From Physcomitrium patens (Eukaryota; Streptophyta; Bryopsida; Funariales; Funariaceae), in contig NC_037274.1 of assembly GCF_000002425.4 (NCBI RefSeq), positions 406,937 to 470,936 on the forward strand: DNA of 64,000 nucleotides, given 5' to 3'. Positions 1-10,177 of the stretch are shown here, piece after piece; within the stretch, counting starts at the first letter, position 1; each line of letters begins with the position of its first letter. The notes under the pieces were generated by a model. The model saw only the letters and a list, made by a program, of their open reading frames with translations. It was not told where the DNA came from and did no database searches. The position numbers and the translations under genes were made by a program.

Positions 1-627
1 GGGCAATAGGAGCAGCTAATAACACACAAGACGAATTATATGGAGCTTTTCTAGATGTTAAAATTTGGATTAGAGATGGTGTGATAGAATAACATTTCTT
101 TATTCAAGATACAATGTCTTATCCATTGATTTTATGACAACCTTATATTATGGCAATATGGATGGAAATAAAAGTACTTCACGATGGTTTTGCTTATGCA
201 AGGATATGTAGTGAAGCTGGAAGAAAAGCTGTACAATTTGTATTTTTTCATCGAGTTCTTGTCCTTGATAACGAAACATAGATGGACAATAGGAGCAGCT
301 AATAATACACAAGACGAATTATATGGAGCTTGTCTAGATGTTAAAATTTGGATTAGAGATGGTGTGATAGAATAACATTTCTTTATTCAAGATACAATGT
401 CTTATCCATTGATTTTATGACAACCTTATATTATGGCAATACGGATGGAAATAAAAGTACTTCATGATGGTTTTGCTTATGCAAGGATATATAGTGAAGC
501 TTGAAGAAAAGCTGTATAATTTGTAATAGTACCTCCTAATCATGAACGAAATCGAGATTGGTTGAAGGAGAAATCCTTGCCAAGGATTGTTGAAGAATTT
601 AAGGATTTTGGAGAAGTACCATTATAA
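1..627 (+). pseudogene. Element B protease domain C-terminal part (decayed, duplicated)
   Basis: The translation matches the element A protease downstream of its active site: the AANNTQDELYGACLDV stretch, then FFIQDTMSYP, a stop where A has G-QPNI, and RMETKVLDDG-like sequence. The catalytic motif itself lies left of the window. After the duplicated block the frame continues to V-P-L followed by a TAA stop at 625-627, exactly where A has V-P-L then TAG. The following RT region is in the -1 frame, also as in A. It is a pseudogene because of several internal stops. Confidence 0.75.
3..568 (+). repeat. 283-bp tandem duplication within element B protease region
   Basis: The block beginning near 5 (AATAGGAGCAGCTAATAA) recurs at 288 with only a few substitutions. 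Both copies contain the protease flap region, the stop replacing Gly in the L-G-Q-P-Y-I motif, and the segment ending in AGAAAAGCTGTA. The period is 283 bp. Both copies share the stop mutations, so the duplication came after most of the decay. Confidence 0.85.
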
Positions 628-2123
628 AGCAAGATTATGGAGGTACAAAAGAAGAGGTACTCTCGTGAGATGTAGGTACCTTTGATGTAAGTTTTATTGA
701 TATTTTTGAGAATAGAAATATTGTGTATAAGAAAGTTGATGATTTTAAAAGAAAAAAAAGAAAAAAATTATATAGTATTGAAAGGGATCTATGCAAGTTA
801 GGGACATTAGAAGATGATGAGAGGATTTTAGGTGTTTATGAAGAAAATGAATTGGAGGATTCTTTGGAATTAATTGCATCTCTTGGATTAAGGGATAATG
901 ATAAGATTGTGGAAATTCATTTGAAGGAGGTTTATACTATAGTTGAATCTTTTCAAGCACCAGAAGTTATTGTAGAAACAAAATATAAAACAATAGATAA
1001 AAAGATAAAACTTGTTGCCGGAGCTTTATTAAAGGATTTTAAGGAATAAATGGAAGAAGCATCAAAAGAAGAGAGTTTAAGAGATCCAAAGAAGATAGAA
1101 AATCTGTTTACAAAGGAGACTTTTGAAGAATTGAAGATTGGATGTGATGGTTCTTTATTTCCAATAAAAATTGAATATTTTAAAAAAATGCTTGTAAAAC
1201 GAGATAAATCATTTGCCTTTGGATCTCATGAAATAGGATGTGTAGATCTTAATATTATTGTTCCTATGATTATCTTTACAGTACCTCATATGCCTTGGAA
1301 CTTAAGGCCAATTTCTGTATCGAGGGCACATTTACCTAAATTGGTGGAATTATTGAAAGAAAAGATGCGAATGAAAATTTTAGAGCTTTCTTTTGCTCCA
1401 TATTCTAGTCATTGATTTATGATGCCTAAGAAAAATGGATCGTTATATTTTATTCAAGATATGCAGCCAATGAATGTAGTTTTTATAAGAAATGTAGGTA
1501 TAGAACCTTTAGTAGATGAGTTTATAGAAGCATTTGCGGGAAGGACAATTTATACAATGGATGATTTATATTTGGGTTATAATCAATTTCAACTTGTGTA
1601 TGGGAGTAGAGATCTAACAATTATGAGAACGCCACTTGGATTACTTAAAATGTCTACTCTGCCATAAGGTGCTATTAACTCAGTTGCACATATGATGAAT
1701 GGGATGAACAAGATACTAAGAGACTTCATTCTTGAAAAAACTATGCCTTTTTTAGATGATGTTCCTATCAAAGGATGTTAAGAAGGAGAAAAAGATGAAA
1801 CTTTAGATTAGAGAGGGTATTGCAAATGTGTTCTTGATCATATACAAGATTGTGAAAAGATTTTAACTTGACTTGAAGAGGTTCATCTTACACTTTAAGG
1901 AGCAAAATCAACGTTTGGAGTGCAAGAAGTTCTTATTGTTGGACATTTGTGTGGTTTTTATGGGAGAAAGCCACATCCAAGCAAAGTTGATGTAATTGGA
2001 AGGATGAAAGATTCATGTGATTTTTTAACAGAGATAACCAAGTTTTTAGGAGCTTGTGTATTTTATCATATATGGATTCCTCATTATGCTCATGTAGTGG
2101 ATCCATTGTATGAATTATTACGT
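628..2123 (+). pseudogene. Element B reverse transcriptase (Ty3/gypsy), decayed
   Basis: Frame 723-2123 reads continuously apart from stops. It shows the linker ETKYKTIDKK, then MIIFTVPHMPWNLRPISV, PKKNGSLYFIQDMQPMN (primer-grip/fingers region), DDLYLGYNQFQL (first catalytic Asp region, D-L-x-x-G-Y), RTPLGLLKMSTLP, and MPFLDDVPIKG carrying the catalytic DD, then the connection GHLCGFYGRKP and FLGACVFYHIWIPHYAH. About six in-frame stops (near 1415, 1664, 1780, 1809, 1870, 1896) look like CAA/CGA/TGG transitions. The domain is cut at 2123 in ...ELLR by the solo LTR and resumes at 3462. Confidence 0.88.
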
Positions 2124-3457
2124 TGTCATCTGGCATGATTTGCTATCTGGGAATACACTGGGTATCTAGCTGTAGAGAGTGTACCTTAACCTTTATAAGA
2201 TTCTTTTCTTAGCTTCCAAAAACTCCTTTATTTTTGTATAAAACTCCAAATATAACAAAATCCCTTCAAAACATATTTTTTTCCGCGAAGGGTTTTCTCG
2301 CCCCAAACTTTAGAAAATCATAACTATTGATCTAACCGTTCAGTTTGTTTCACATTTACAAGATAGGTAGAATTTATCCTTAACTTGTACCACAAAAAAA
2401 AACCAATTACAAATTCACTTCCGATCTTCTGGCATCTAAGAAACCCTAGCAGACACTCCAAATCCTAATTTACAAGCACCTGAAAACTATTTTCCTTATA
2501 TCTCAAAAACCCGAACTCTAAATGTCATAAAACTTATGCAAAAAGTTTAATAACATGAAATTACTTATTCCTTGAAATTTTGAGCCAAAACCTCACAAAA
2601 TTGCTCAAGATATAGCTCAAGAGACAAATACTAGTAAATCGGTTTACTTACTACCCTTAGATTGCATGTGCTGACTTCAAAATCCAATAACTCCTTCATC
2701 CCAACTTGGAATCCAGTAAGCAGTATATGAAAAGTATAGCCGCAAAAGTGCTCTCTCTAGTCGCTGTCGCCGATCCTCAATTGCCATCCGTACGCGTGCG
2801 TTATGCCCAAACGAGTGACAGTAGGTCCAAAACTAACACCTTAACTTTGAGTGCCTATAACTTCTTCATAAAAACCCCAAATGTCACAAAACGTGTGCCA
2901 AAACCTTAACCAAAAACCTAAACCTTCTGACCCTAGCCTTCAAAGTTCGAATGGCCTCGAGAAACTAACCCTAATCCCTAATATGGCCTCGGACAGCCTC
3001 CTCAAAGCCCATTGGTCATGATTTTTGACCAATAGGAATGGAGATTTTTATTTTTCATCTCCATTCATCTATATTGGTGCCCTAATTCCTCCCTTTGCTA
3101 CCAAAATCCTTTTTCAATCCTTTTTCTTATAAGATTTACATAATATATGCTCTAAACACCAAATAAAAGAACCAAAATAAATTTTCAAATGTCACCAATG
3201 TCTAACAAAGGTGACTCTAAATATTTAGAAGTTACTATCAACCAAAACCAATCTTAAAAGCCACTATCAAAAGAAATTAAAGTTATACAAATTCTATAGT
3301 AATCTTTTTAAACACCCTCTTCTCAAAGTAATAATCAAATTATATTCTACAACCAACTAAAATCTACTAACATGGCTCTTATCATGTTACTTAATAAATT
3401 ATATATTACGTACATAATTACATTATTTTCATATAGTAGCCGAACCACAATACGACA
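2124..3457 (-). mobile_element. Solo LTR of family A, inserted in element B
   Basis: This 1.33 kb sequence is nearly identical to the two LTRs of element A at 8780-10112 and 16129-17462. On the plus strand it begins TGTCATCTGG and ends CGACA, so TGTC/GACA termini. It is flanked by a 4-bp direct repeat ACGT (2120-2123 and 3458-3461). Removing the LTR plus one ACGT rejoins element B exactly in frame: ELLR then KGYRFKW, matching the undisturbed region of A. No internal sequence remains, so it is an LTR-LTR recombination product. The 67-codon open frame inside it (2706-2909) occurs in all three LTRs and is not regarded as a gene. Confidence 0.93.
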
Positions 3458-3461
3458 ACGT

Positions 3462-4136
3462 AAGGGTTATCGATTTAAATGGAAAAGAAAGCATACTGAA
3501 GTAATATAGAAGCTAAAGGTGTTATAGGTGACACTTCTTATTTTAAGAAAAATTTATTATGACTGTATTAGACAAGTAGTTCTTATTGTGGATACTAGTC
3601 CTATTGCTATTGAATGGGCTATGGGTCAAGATGATTCAAGTGGAAATAGATTTGTAGTTTGATTTGGAGCTAAAATTTTAAGTACTCGTTAACGTACATA
3701 TTCACAAGTCAAAAGAGAACTTTGGCGAGTTGTTTCAACTATGAAAGCTGAAAGAGATTATTTGATTGGTGCAGCGGTAGTAATTGAAATCGATTGCTTG
3801 CCATTGCTAGGAATGATTACTAATTGTTCAATACCAGATATTGCAATATTAAGATGGATTGCTTATATTAAGTCATTAAATCCGAAATTTAAGTATGTTA
3901 CTGGAAAAGACAATTTAGTAGCAGACATGCTATCTCGAACAAGATATGAAAGAGAAGACGAAATGGTTGAAGACATTGATGATATTGGGTCAAAATTCTA
4001 TTCAGTATCAAATCTTAGCAAAGAAGACAAGCTATTTCTTGAAGAAAATTATGAAGGAGAATTATCGGATATTAGTCATTACTTGAATACCTTGACTAAG
4101 CAAAAAAATTGGTCTACAAAAAATTTAAACAAATAA
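3462..4136 (+). pseudogene. Element B RT connection and RNase H
   Basis: Continues the frame broken by the solo LTR. After the RFKWK region come VDTSPIAIEWA (first RNase H Asp), a stop at 3661, KRELWRVVSTM (catalytic Glu region), EIDCLPLLGMI (Asp), ILRWIAYIKSLNPKF and KDNLVADMLSRTRYE (last Asp). All four acidic positions remain visible although upstream stops make it non-coding. The order and motifs equal those of element A (minus strand, 11666-12061). Confidence 0.87.
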
Positions 4137-5350
4137 GAAAAAAAAACATATGGATTTTTGTTTCAAGAAGGATTCTTATAGAAGAGATCAAAGAAAGGAA
4201 TTGGAATGCCACAAAGACTGATAGGCAATATGAAAGAGAAACAAAAATTATTAAATGGATTTTATGATAGTTTATGGGTAGGACATAGAGGAATTTGGGC
4301 TACTTTTGCTTAACTTAAGGAATGATATTGGTGAAAAAATATATATCAAGAAGTGCTCTTATTTGTAAAGTCATGTGAAATTTGTCAAGCATATTCTAAT
4401 ATACGACATCGAGATGGTCTTCATCCTACATATCCTCTAGCTATTCATTTTAAATGGGTTGTTGATTTAGTTATTATGCCAATCAGATTATGGCAAATGA
4501 GATATTTGGTCTTAGCTCGTGAAGATTTATCAAATCAAGTAGAAGAAAGAGCATTGAGAATAAAATCTACAGAAGGAATTTGTAGATTTTTGCTTGAAGA
4601 TGTTATTTGCCGTTACGAATGTGTAAGAAAAATCATTGCAGATCATAGATAATTAAATGCACAAGAAGCTCGTGAATAAGCAGTAGTCAGTAATAGTTTA
4701 ATTCCACATCTTTCAAAGAATCCACAACTTTTGTCATTTACATTATGGGCTGATCGAACAACTCATAGCTCAGTAACAAGATATATACCTATTAAGCTTA
4801 TGACAAGTCAAAAACCAATTATGCCAATTGAAGAAAAAGTACCTACTTGGAGTGTGCTACCATAAGAAGATGGATTGACAAGAGAAGAACTTCTAGCTAT
4901 TAGAATTCAACAATTAGAGTAAAGATCAGAAGATGTGTAAATAGTATTAGGAAGGTTAAAAAAAGCGAGGTTACAAAATAAGGTACGATTTGATAAGCAG
5001 CATTGATTGAGGCCTAAAATAATTGAAGAAGGTGATTGGGTTTTGGTCTATGTTAGTAGCTTGGACAATCTACATAGTACTTTAAAGAAGTTTTTTAAGT
5101 GATGGTTTGGACCGTATGTGGTAACAATTACTCATGATAATGTAACTTATTTGTTGCGGGAGTTAGATGGAACAAGGTTAAAAATACCAATTATAAGGAA
5201 GCGAGTAAAAATATTTAAATAAAAATATACGGAAATAAATATAGAAGACCTTATTGAGGACATAGATATTCATCAACAGGAAGATGAATTTGACTTGAAT
5301 AACAAAAGTGATGAAGAGGATTTGAATGGAAACTTGAAGAACATATTATG
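4137..5350 (+). pseudogene. Element B integrase, decayed with internal inversion
   Basis: The reading shows H-x-H...CEICQ of the HHCC zinc domain (about 4270-4390), then the core beginning WVVDLVIMPIRLWQ with the first catalytic Asp. It continues to the second Asp region (I-A-D-H-R, stop). The next ~45 bases (about 4679-4727) are inverted relative to A, and the catalytic Glu region is missing. The C-terminal part resumes at FTLWADRTTHSS, then WFGPYVV and LLRELDGTRLKIP. It ends before a purine-rich tract. Many in-frame stops are present. No chromodomain is recognisable. Confidence 0.82.
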
Positions 5351-5395
5351 AATCAAACAACAACTAGGTGATTTGGTGCATACCATTAGATGCAC

Positions 5396-5480
5396 AGGTT
5401 CAGAGGGGATGTATGTCGTATTGTAACATGACTATATGATGAAAATATAAATTAAAAAGATTTTATTAATATTTAGTCAT
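5396..5480 (+). repeat. Element B polypurine tract and 3' LTR start
   Basis: A purine run (CAGAGGGGAT, 5401-5410) follows the integrase tail. At 5414 TGTCGTATTG matches the first 10 bases of the family LTR in sense orientation (compare the complement of 3457 leftward), followed by a related CTATATGATGAAAA stretch. Similarity fades after ~5480, so the LTR is truncated or replaced there. Confidence 0.6.
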
Positions 5481-5539
5481 CTTGGATGTTAGAAATAGTG
5501 GCCAATTCCAGTACCAATATTCAAGGGCCAGTTAATGTC

Positions 5540-6100
5540 ACTCTATTGTAAGTTATACCACCGTATGTGACATCAGCAATATGCTCTACCAACGTCATCA
5601 AATTTAGTATCCTCCATATCAACGGGACAACTAGAATTATTTTCTAACCCTATATGGAACAAGCCTAGTAGGTATGTACCGATGGAGACAACCAATATGC
5701 TTGATGGGGGTACAAGAAGACTATTTCGTTGTTTCTATTACAAACAGATTGGTCATTATGCTAATGAATGGTCCAATCCCAGACCCAGTGACAATTGTGC
5801 ACTAGTGTGTGGGAATTGCAAGCAGTCAGAGCATACTTATTAGCAAAATAATGCTCCGTTCAATTTTAATAATCAAGATCCGCAAATCCAAAGTCAAGAA
5901 AGAAATTGAAGAGATAAATGGAAGACTCTAAGATTCTCTGATAAATTGAGTGGAATGTGTCTAAGCCGTTCTTACCGAGAGTCCGCAAAAGGAGATAGGA
6001 CCAATTCAACAATTAGATGAGCCTGATGCAAAGGGCCAATTTGACTCAATTACAAGGACATCCAATCTAAGACCTGTTACGATGTCATGATGTAATATGA
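5540..6100 (+). pseudogene. Retrotransposon gag remnant with two zinc knuckles
   Basis: A + frame reads STGQLELFSNPIWNKPSRYV..., then RCFYYKQIGHYANEW from 5728 and CGNCKQSEHTY from 5808. These are two CCHC-type knuckles, the first with Cys2 and Cys4 replaced (Y, W) and the second with its last Cys lost. Stops occur near 5840 and 5908. Two adjacent knuckles suit a plant gypsy gag. Its parent is unclear; it could be the missing 5' part of element C. No start codon or capsid could be assigned. Confidence 0.6.
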
Positions 6101-7110
6101 TTAGTAGGTGAAAGGATGAAGAAATATATCATATTTTGAGGATCTCACTTCAAAAATATTGTAGCAAATTATCTTCGAAAAATAGATATTAGTAAAAGGG
6201 TAGAAAAATTAAAGGTGCTAATGCTACCTTTTTACAAATTATGCTTCTATTTACTTTGTAAGGCCATAAATAAGGCAAAACAAGGTAGATTAAAAAAATA
6301 AGGATATAGACATATGTAGGGAGGAGTTAGGAGTGCAAATTAGTAAAAATTACCTCAAGAAGACGAAAGTTGATACTCGGAGAGGGCCGGTTATAAACCA
6401 GGGTCGAAATCAGACCCTGAGGCACAAAACCGAATCTCGACGATGACTCAAGGACTCTTTGGCAAATCAGAGAGTAGGATTTGATAGAAGATTGGATAGA
6501 GTTTCTACGGGGGTTGATTTTGAATGATTTAAAGTTGATATGACATTGTAAAAGCTTTGCAAAGTAAAGGTTTGTTTTGGATGACCTGGATTTTATGAAA
6601 TAAAATAGGGTTTATGTTTTGAGTGATTTCGAGAGTTTTGTTGTAGATCTACAGATGAAATTTTTTGAATTCATGTTTTTAGTTGTGTTAAATACATGTT
6701 GTGAATTTGAGCTCGATCTAACGGTTGAAGCGAGAGATATTGAGGTTTAAGCGGATCAAGGTCTCAGAAAGTAGAATTTTAGGTCTAGTGAGCATTTTTA
6801 AGATTTCATGCAATCTACTAGTTGGATTTGAATGAAATTCATTAGGGTTTTAACTAGAATTAAATTAAGGTTGAATTGACATATATTTGAGTAATATTTG
6901 TGATCATTCTAATATTTCTTTAAGAATTTTATTATTTGTTTGAAATTTCTTTGAGTTGTTTTGAATTTGATTACGTTTGTTTACCATTATTATAATCTAA
7001 TTAGAGCATTTTTAGTATTCTATTAGAATTAGGATTTTGTTATCGCAATTTCTATTCTTCCTTCTATAGCCAGGTGCTCGGAGCATTCTCAAGCAAGACT
7101 TCACACATTA
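6101..7110 (+). repeat. Unassigned sequence with LTR-like character
   Basis: No coding region seen. The stretch 6700-6850 (TCTAACGGTTGAAGCGAGAG, then ATCTACTAGTTGGATTTGAA) resembles 7920-7970 (ATCTATAAGTTGGATTGGAC). Both blocks end in a shared GCATTCTCAAGCAAG (7090 and 8326). I infer two diverged LTRs of one family, but ends and duplications could not be fixed. Confidence 0.4.
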
Positions 7111-7334
7111 CGACAATAAGCCTCTTACCCAGTATGAGACTTGACTCGGTTGGGTAACCCAATGAGGTCCGGATTACAGAGGCTTTGGTTCCATTTCAAG
7201 CTATTTTGTTCTCTATGTCGTTTCGGAGAAACCTCCTTTTTGTAGAAAGATTCTCTTAGAGGCGGGAATTCTATAGAAGCGCGGTCTGTTGTTTCAATTC
7301 CGAATCCAAGACGGAAGAATAAGAGACCTCACAG

Positions 7335-7369
<35 letters not shown>

Positions 7370-7378
7370 AGAAAAAAA
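7111..7378 (+). repeat. GC-richer block ending in long A-run
   Basis: About 220 bases (TTACGACAATAAGCCTCTTA onward) are clearly less AT-rich than the neighbours and end in a run of about 27 A at 7341-7367, followed by GAGAGAAAAAAAAAGGAAG. The tail could mark a retroposed transcript. No gene, tRNA promoter boxes or target duplication were identified. Origin unknown. Confidence 0.35.
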
Positions 7379-8368
7379 AAGGAAGAGGATATGGAGAGAT
7401 CGGGATTTTGGGAGTTGAAGAGCTAGCTTCAAGCTCCTTCAAAAGGTATAAGACTTAGTTTTCATAGGATTTGGCAAGACTTTGCAATCGTTGTTCAAAG
7501 CAGGTGTTTGTATTGGTGATTTGGTTTTTTGCAATAAAATTAAGGCTAGTACTCTTGACTGTTTTGTGAAATTGGAAAAACATCTGCGATTGAAATTTTA
7601 GAGGTATCTAGATGGTTGAGTATGCCAAGCGCATGTAAAAACTTGTGTTAATCTAACAAAACGGATAGAGGATATTTGATTGTTAGTATAAAGAGATATT
7701 AGAAGTTGGTAGATGGAGGTTGTTTAGGATTTTTGTGATATCTATAGATCTACTAGCTAGAATAAGGTGAATTTTGGCATGGTAAGTCAAAGACTTAAAG
7801 GTGGAGCTCCACACAAAGTTTGAATAAGAATTCACTGTTGGAGAAGGAGAAATTACAATTCAAAGTTTGTCATCAACTTTCTAAGTGGCGGTCAAGGAGC
7901 ATCAGTGTTGATTTATGGCATTTTCTTGCAATCTATAAGTTGGATTGGACTGAAACTTCTTGAGTATTTAGAGGACTTGCAAAGACACTAGTGGTAGAAG
8001 TTTTACAACAATCGAATGGTCAGATTGAAAATTACAATTTTCCGAAGCTCGCTATCTAGGGTTAGGGTTTAAAAATTTAAAAATTTAAAATTTAAAATTA
8101 AAAAAAAAGAATAATATTAATAATAATAATAAAAAAATAACAAATAACAAAAGAATTTGTACTTATAATATCTTGAAGTTATAAAAAATAATGTTTGTAA
8201 GCACTTTATATTGGAATTAAGCTTTTACATTGAAATCCAAAATAGTTTGTATTTAGATGGTTGAAACCTACTAGACTACTTGGATACTTGCAAAACATTG
8301 TTTTATCTTCGAGAGCAAGATGCGTGGTGCATTCTCAAGCAAGTTAGCATGTAATTTGACATCATATT
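7379..8368 (+). repeat. LTR-like block, related to 31640-32160 (reverse)
   Basis: 7600-7930 aligns by eye with the reverse complement of about 31640-32050: shared ATCTACTAG...AAGGTGAA.TTTGGCATGGTA and CATCAACTTT.AAGT.G followed by A.CAT.AGTGT. Neither copy codes. It is probably a long plant-gypsy LTR. The AT-only stretch 8070-8150 is low complexity. Confidence 0.5.
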
Positions 8369-8779
8369 GCATATAAAGTTATTACCAATGCTACTCCTTT
8401 TCAATTGGTTTATGGCCAGGAAGCAATATTACCTATTGAATTGGAAGTCCAAAGTTTACAAATTGCTATAGATAATAGATTGAGAGATCATGATTCATTA
8501 TGGCACCGTTTAGAAGAATTGAAAAAATTAGATGAAACAAGAGCTAATATATTAATGATAATGGAAACTATTCAAAAATGAAGGAAGATTTATTATGATA
8601 GTAAGTATAGACCAAAGGCTTTTATGCCAAATGATTTGATACTTCTTTATGATAGTCAATTTAAAAAATTTTCAAGAGAATTTCAAGTTTGATAGCATGG
8701 GCCATATCAAGTTATTGACGGATTTTGAAATGGTTCAATGTAATTGGAAGATTTTATGGATACTAAATTTATGACACGG
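8369..8779 (+). pseudogene. Element C integrase C-terminal fragment (left part)
   Basis: The + frame reads AYKVITNATPFQLVYGQEA, ILPIELEVQSLQIAI, LDETRANI, YYDSKYRPKAFMPNDLILLY, a stop, WHGPYQVIDGF and LEDFMDTKFMTR. The TPF-LVYGQEA-LPIE block, the GPY motif and the terminal NGxRLK motif (after the insertion) are typical of plant Ty3/gypsy integrases without a chromodomain (Tat/Athila-like). The frame is cut by element A at 8779 and resumes in phase at 17467. The upstream catalytic core is absent; an LTR-like block abuts it, so the copy is rearranged. Confidence 0.8.
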
Positions 8780-10112
8780 TGTCGTATGGCGTGATTTGCT
8801 ATCTAGGAATACACTAGGTATCTAGCTGTAGAGAGTGTACCTCAAACCTTTGTATGATTCTTTTCTTGGCTTCCAAAATTCCTTTATTTTTGTATAAAAC
8901 TCCAAATATAACAAAATCCCTTCAAAACATATTTTTTCCGCGAAGGGTTTTCTCGCCCCAAACTTTAGAAAATCATAACTATTGATCTAACCGTTCAGTT
9001 TGTTTCACATTTACAAGATAGGTAGAATTTATCCTTAACTTGTACCACAAAAAAAAACCAACTGCAAATTCACTTCCGATCTTCTGGCATCTAAGAAACC
9101 CTAGCAGACACTCCAAATCCTAATTTACAAGCACCTGAAAACTATTTTCCTTATATCTCAAAAACCCGAACTCTAAATGTCATAAAACTTATGCAAAAAG
9201 TTTAATAACATGAAATTACTTATTCCTTGAAATTTTGAGCCAAAACCTCACAAAATTGCTCAAGATATAGCTCAAGAGACAAATACTAGTAAATCGGTTT
9301 ACTTACTACCCTTAGATTGCATGTGCTGACTTCAAAATCCAATAACTCCTTCATCCCAACTTGGAATCCAGTAAGCAGTATATGAAAAGTATAGCCGCAA
9401 AAGTGCTCTCTCTAGTCGCTGTCGCCGATCCTCAATTGCCATCCGTACGCGTGCGTTATGCCCAAACGAGTGACAGTAGGTCCAAAACTAACACCTTAAC
9501 TTTGAGTGCCTATAACTTCTTCATAAAAACCCCAAATGTCACAAAACGTGTGCCAAAACCTTAACCAAAAACCTAAACCTTCTGACCCTAGCCTTCGAAG
9601 TTCGAATGGCCTCGAGAAACTAACCCTAATCCCTAATATGGCCTCGGACAGCCTCCTCAAAGCCCATTGGTCATGATTTTTGACCAATAGGAATGGAGAT
9701 TTTTATTTTTCATCTCCATTCATCTATATTGGTGCCCTAATTCCTCCCTTTGCTACCAAAATCCTTTTTCAATCCTTTTTCTTATAAGATTTACATAATA
9801 TATGCTCTAAACACCAAATAAAAGAACCAAAATAAATTTTCAAATGTCACCAATGTCTAACAAAGGTGACTCTAAATATTTAGAAGTTACTATCAACCAA
9901 AACCAATCTTAAAAGCCACTATCAAAAGAAATTAAAGTTATACAAATTCTATAGTAATCTTTTTAAACACCCTCTTCTCAAAGTAATAATCAAATTATAT
10001 TCTACAACCAACTAAAATCTACTAACATGGCTCTTACCATGTTACTTAATAAATTATATATTACGTACATAATTACATTATTTTCATATAGTAGCCGAAC
10101 CACAACAGGACA
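8780..10112 (-). repeat. Element A 3' LTR
   Basis: Left LTR of element A. The plus strand begins TGTCGTATGG and ends CAGGACA. It is nearly identical to 16129-17462; differences seen include TCTAGG/TCAGGG, AGCTG/AGTTG, an A-run indel near 8877, CGAAG/CAAAG near 9596 and CCGAAC/TCGAAC near the end. The outer flank is ACGG. Confidence 0.95.
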
Positions 10113-10132
10113 TCCACCCCTTCTAAACCTAT
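10113..10132 (-). other. Element A polypurine tract
   Basis: On the minus strand, immediately before the 3' LTR, lies AGAAGGGGTGGA, an almost pure purine run suited to plus-strand priming. A similar run (AGAGGGGATG) precedes the LTR start of copy B. Confidence 0.8.
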
Positions 10133-10177
10133 ACATCCTCCGGTATGCACCAAGAAGAACAAAAGTTGTAGTCGGCA

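Larger units (their letters stand above)
1..5480 (+). mobile_element. Degenerate Ty3/gypsy element B (5' end outside window)
   Basis: Old copy of the same family as element A at 8780-17462. It runs protease, RT, RNase H, integrase, polypurine tract and the first ~65 bp of a 3' LTR. The 5' LTR, gag and protease active site lie left of the window. A solo LTR (2124-3457) splits it. Apart from a short pair of compensating A-run indels near 4110-4146, pol stays in one frame from about 723 to 5350. The damage is mostly in-frame stops at former Trp, Gln and Arg codons, plus a small inversion and deletion in the integrase. It is non-functional. The family call rests on collinear protein similarity to A. 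Confidence 0.85.

Noticed and set aside
2706-2909. Identical 67-codon open frame at 2706, 9361 and 16711
   Set aside because: It lies in three nearly identical LTRs, so identity reflects recent LTR ancestry, not coding selection. No motif and no regulatory context.
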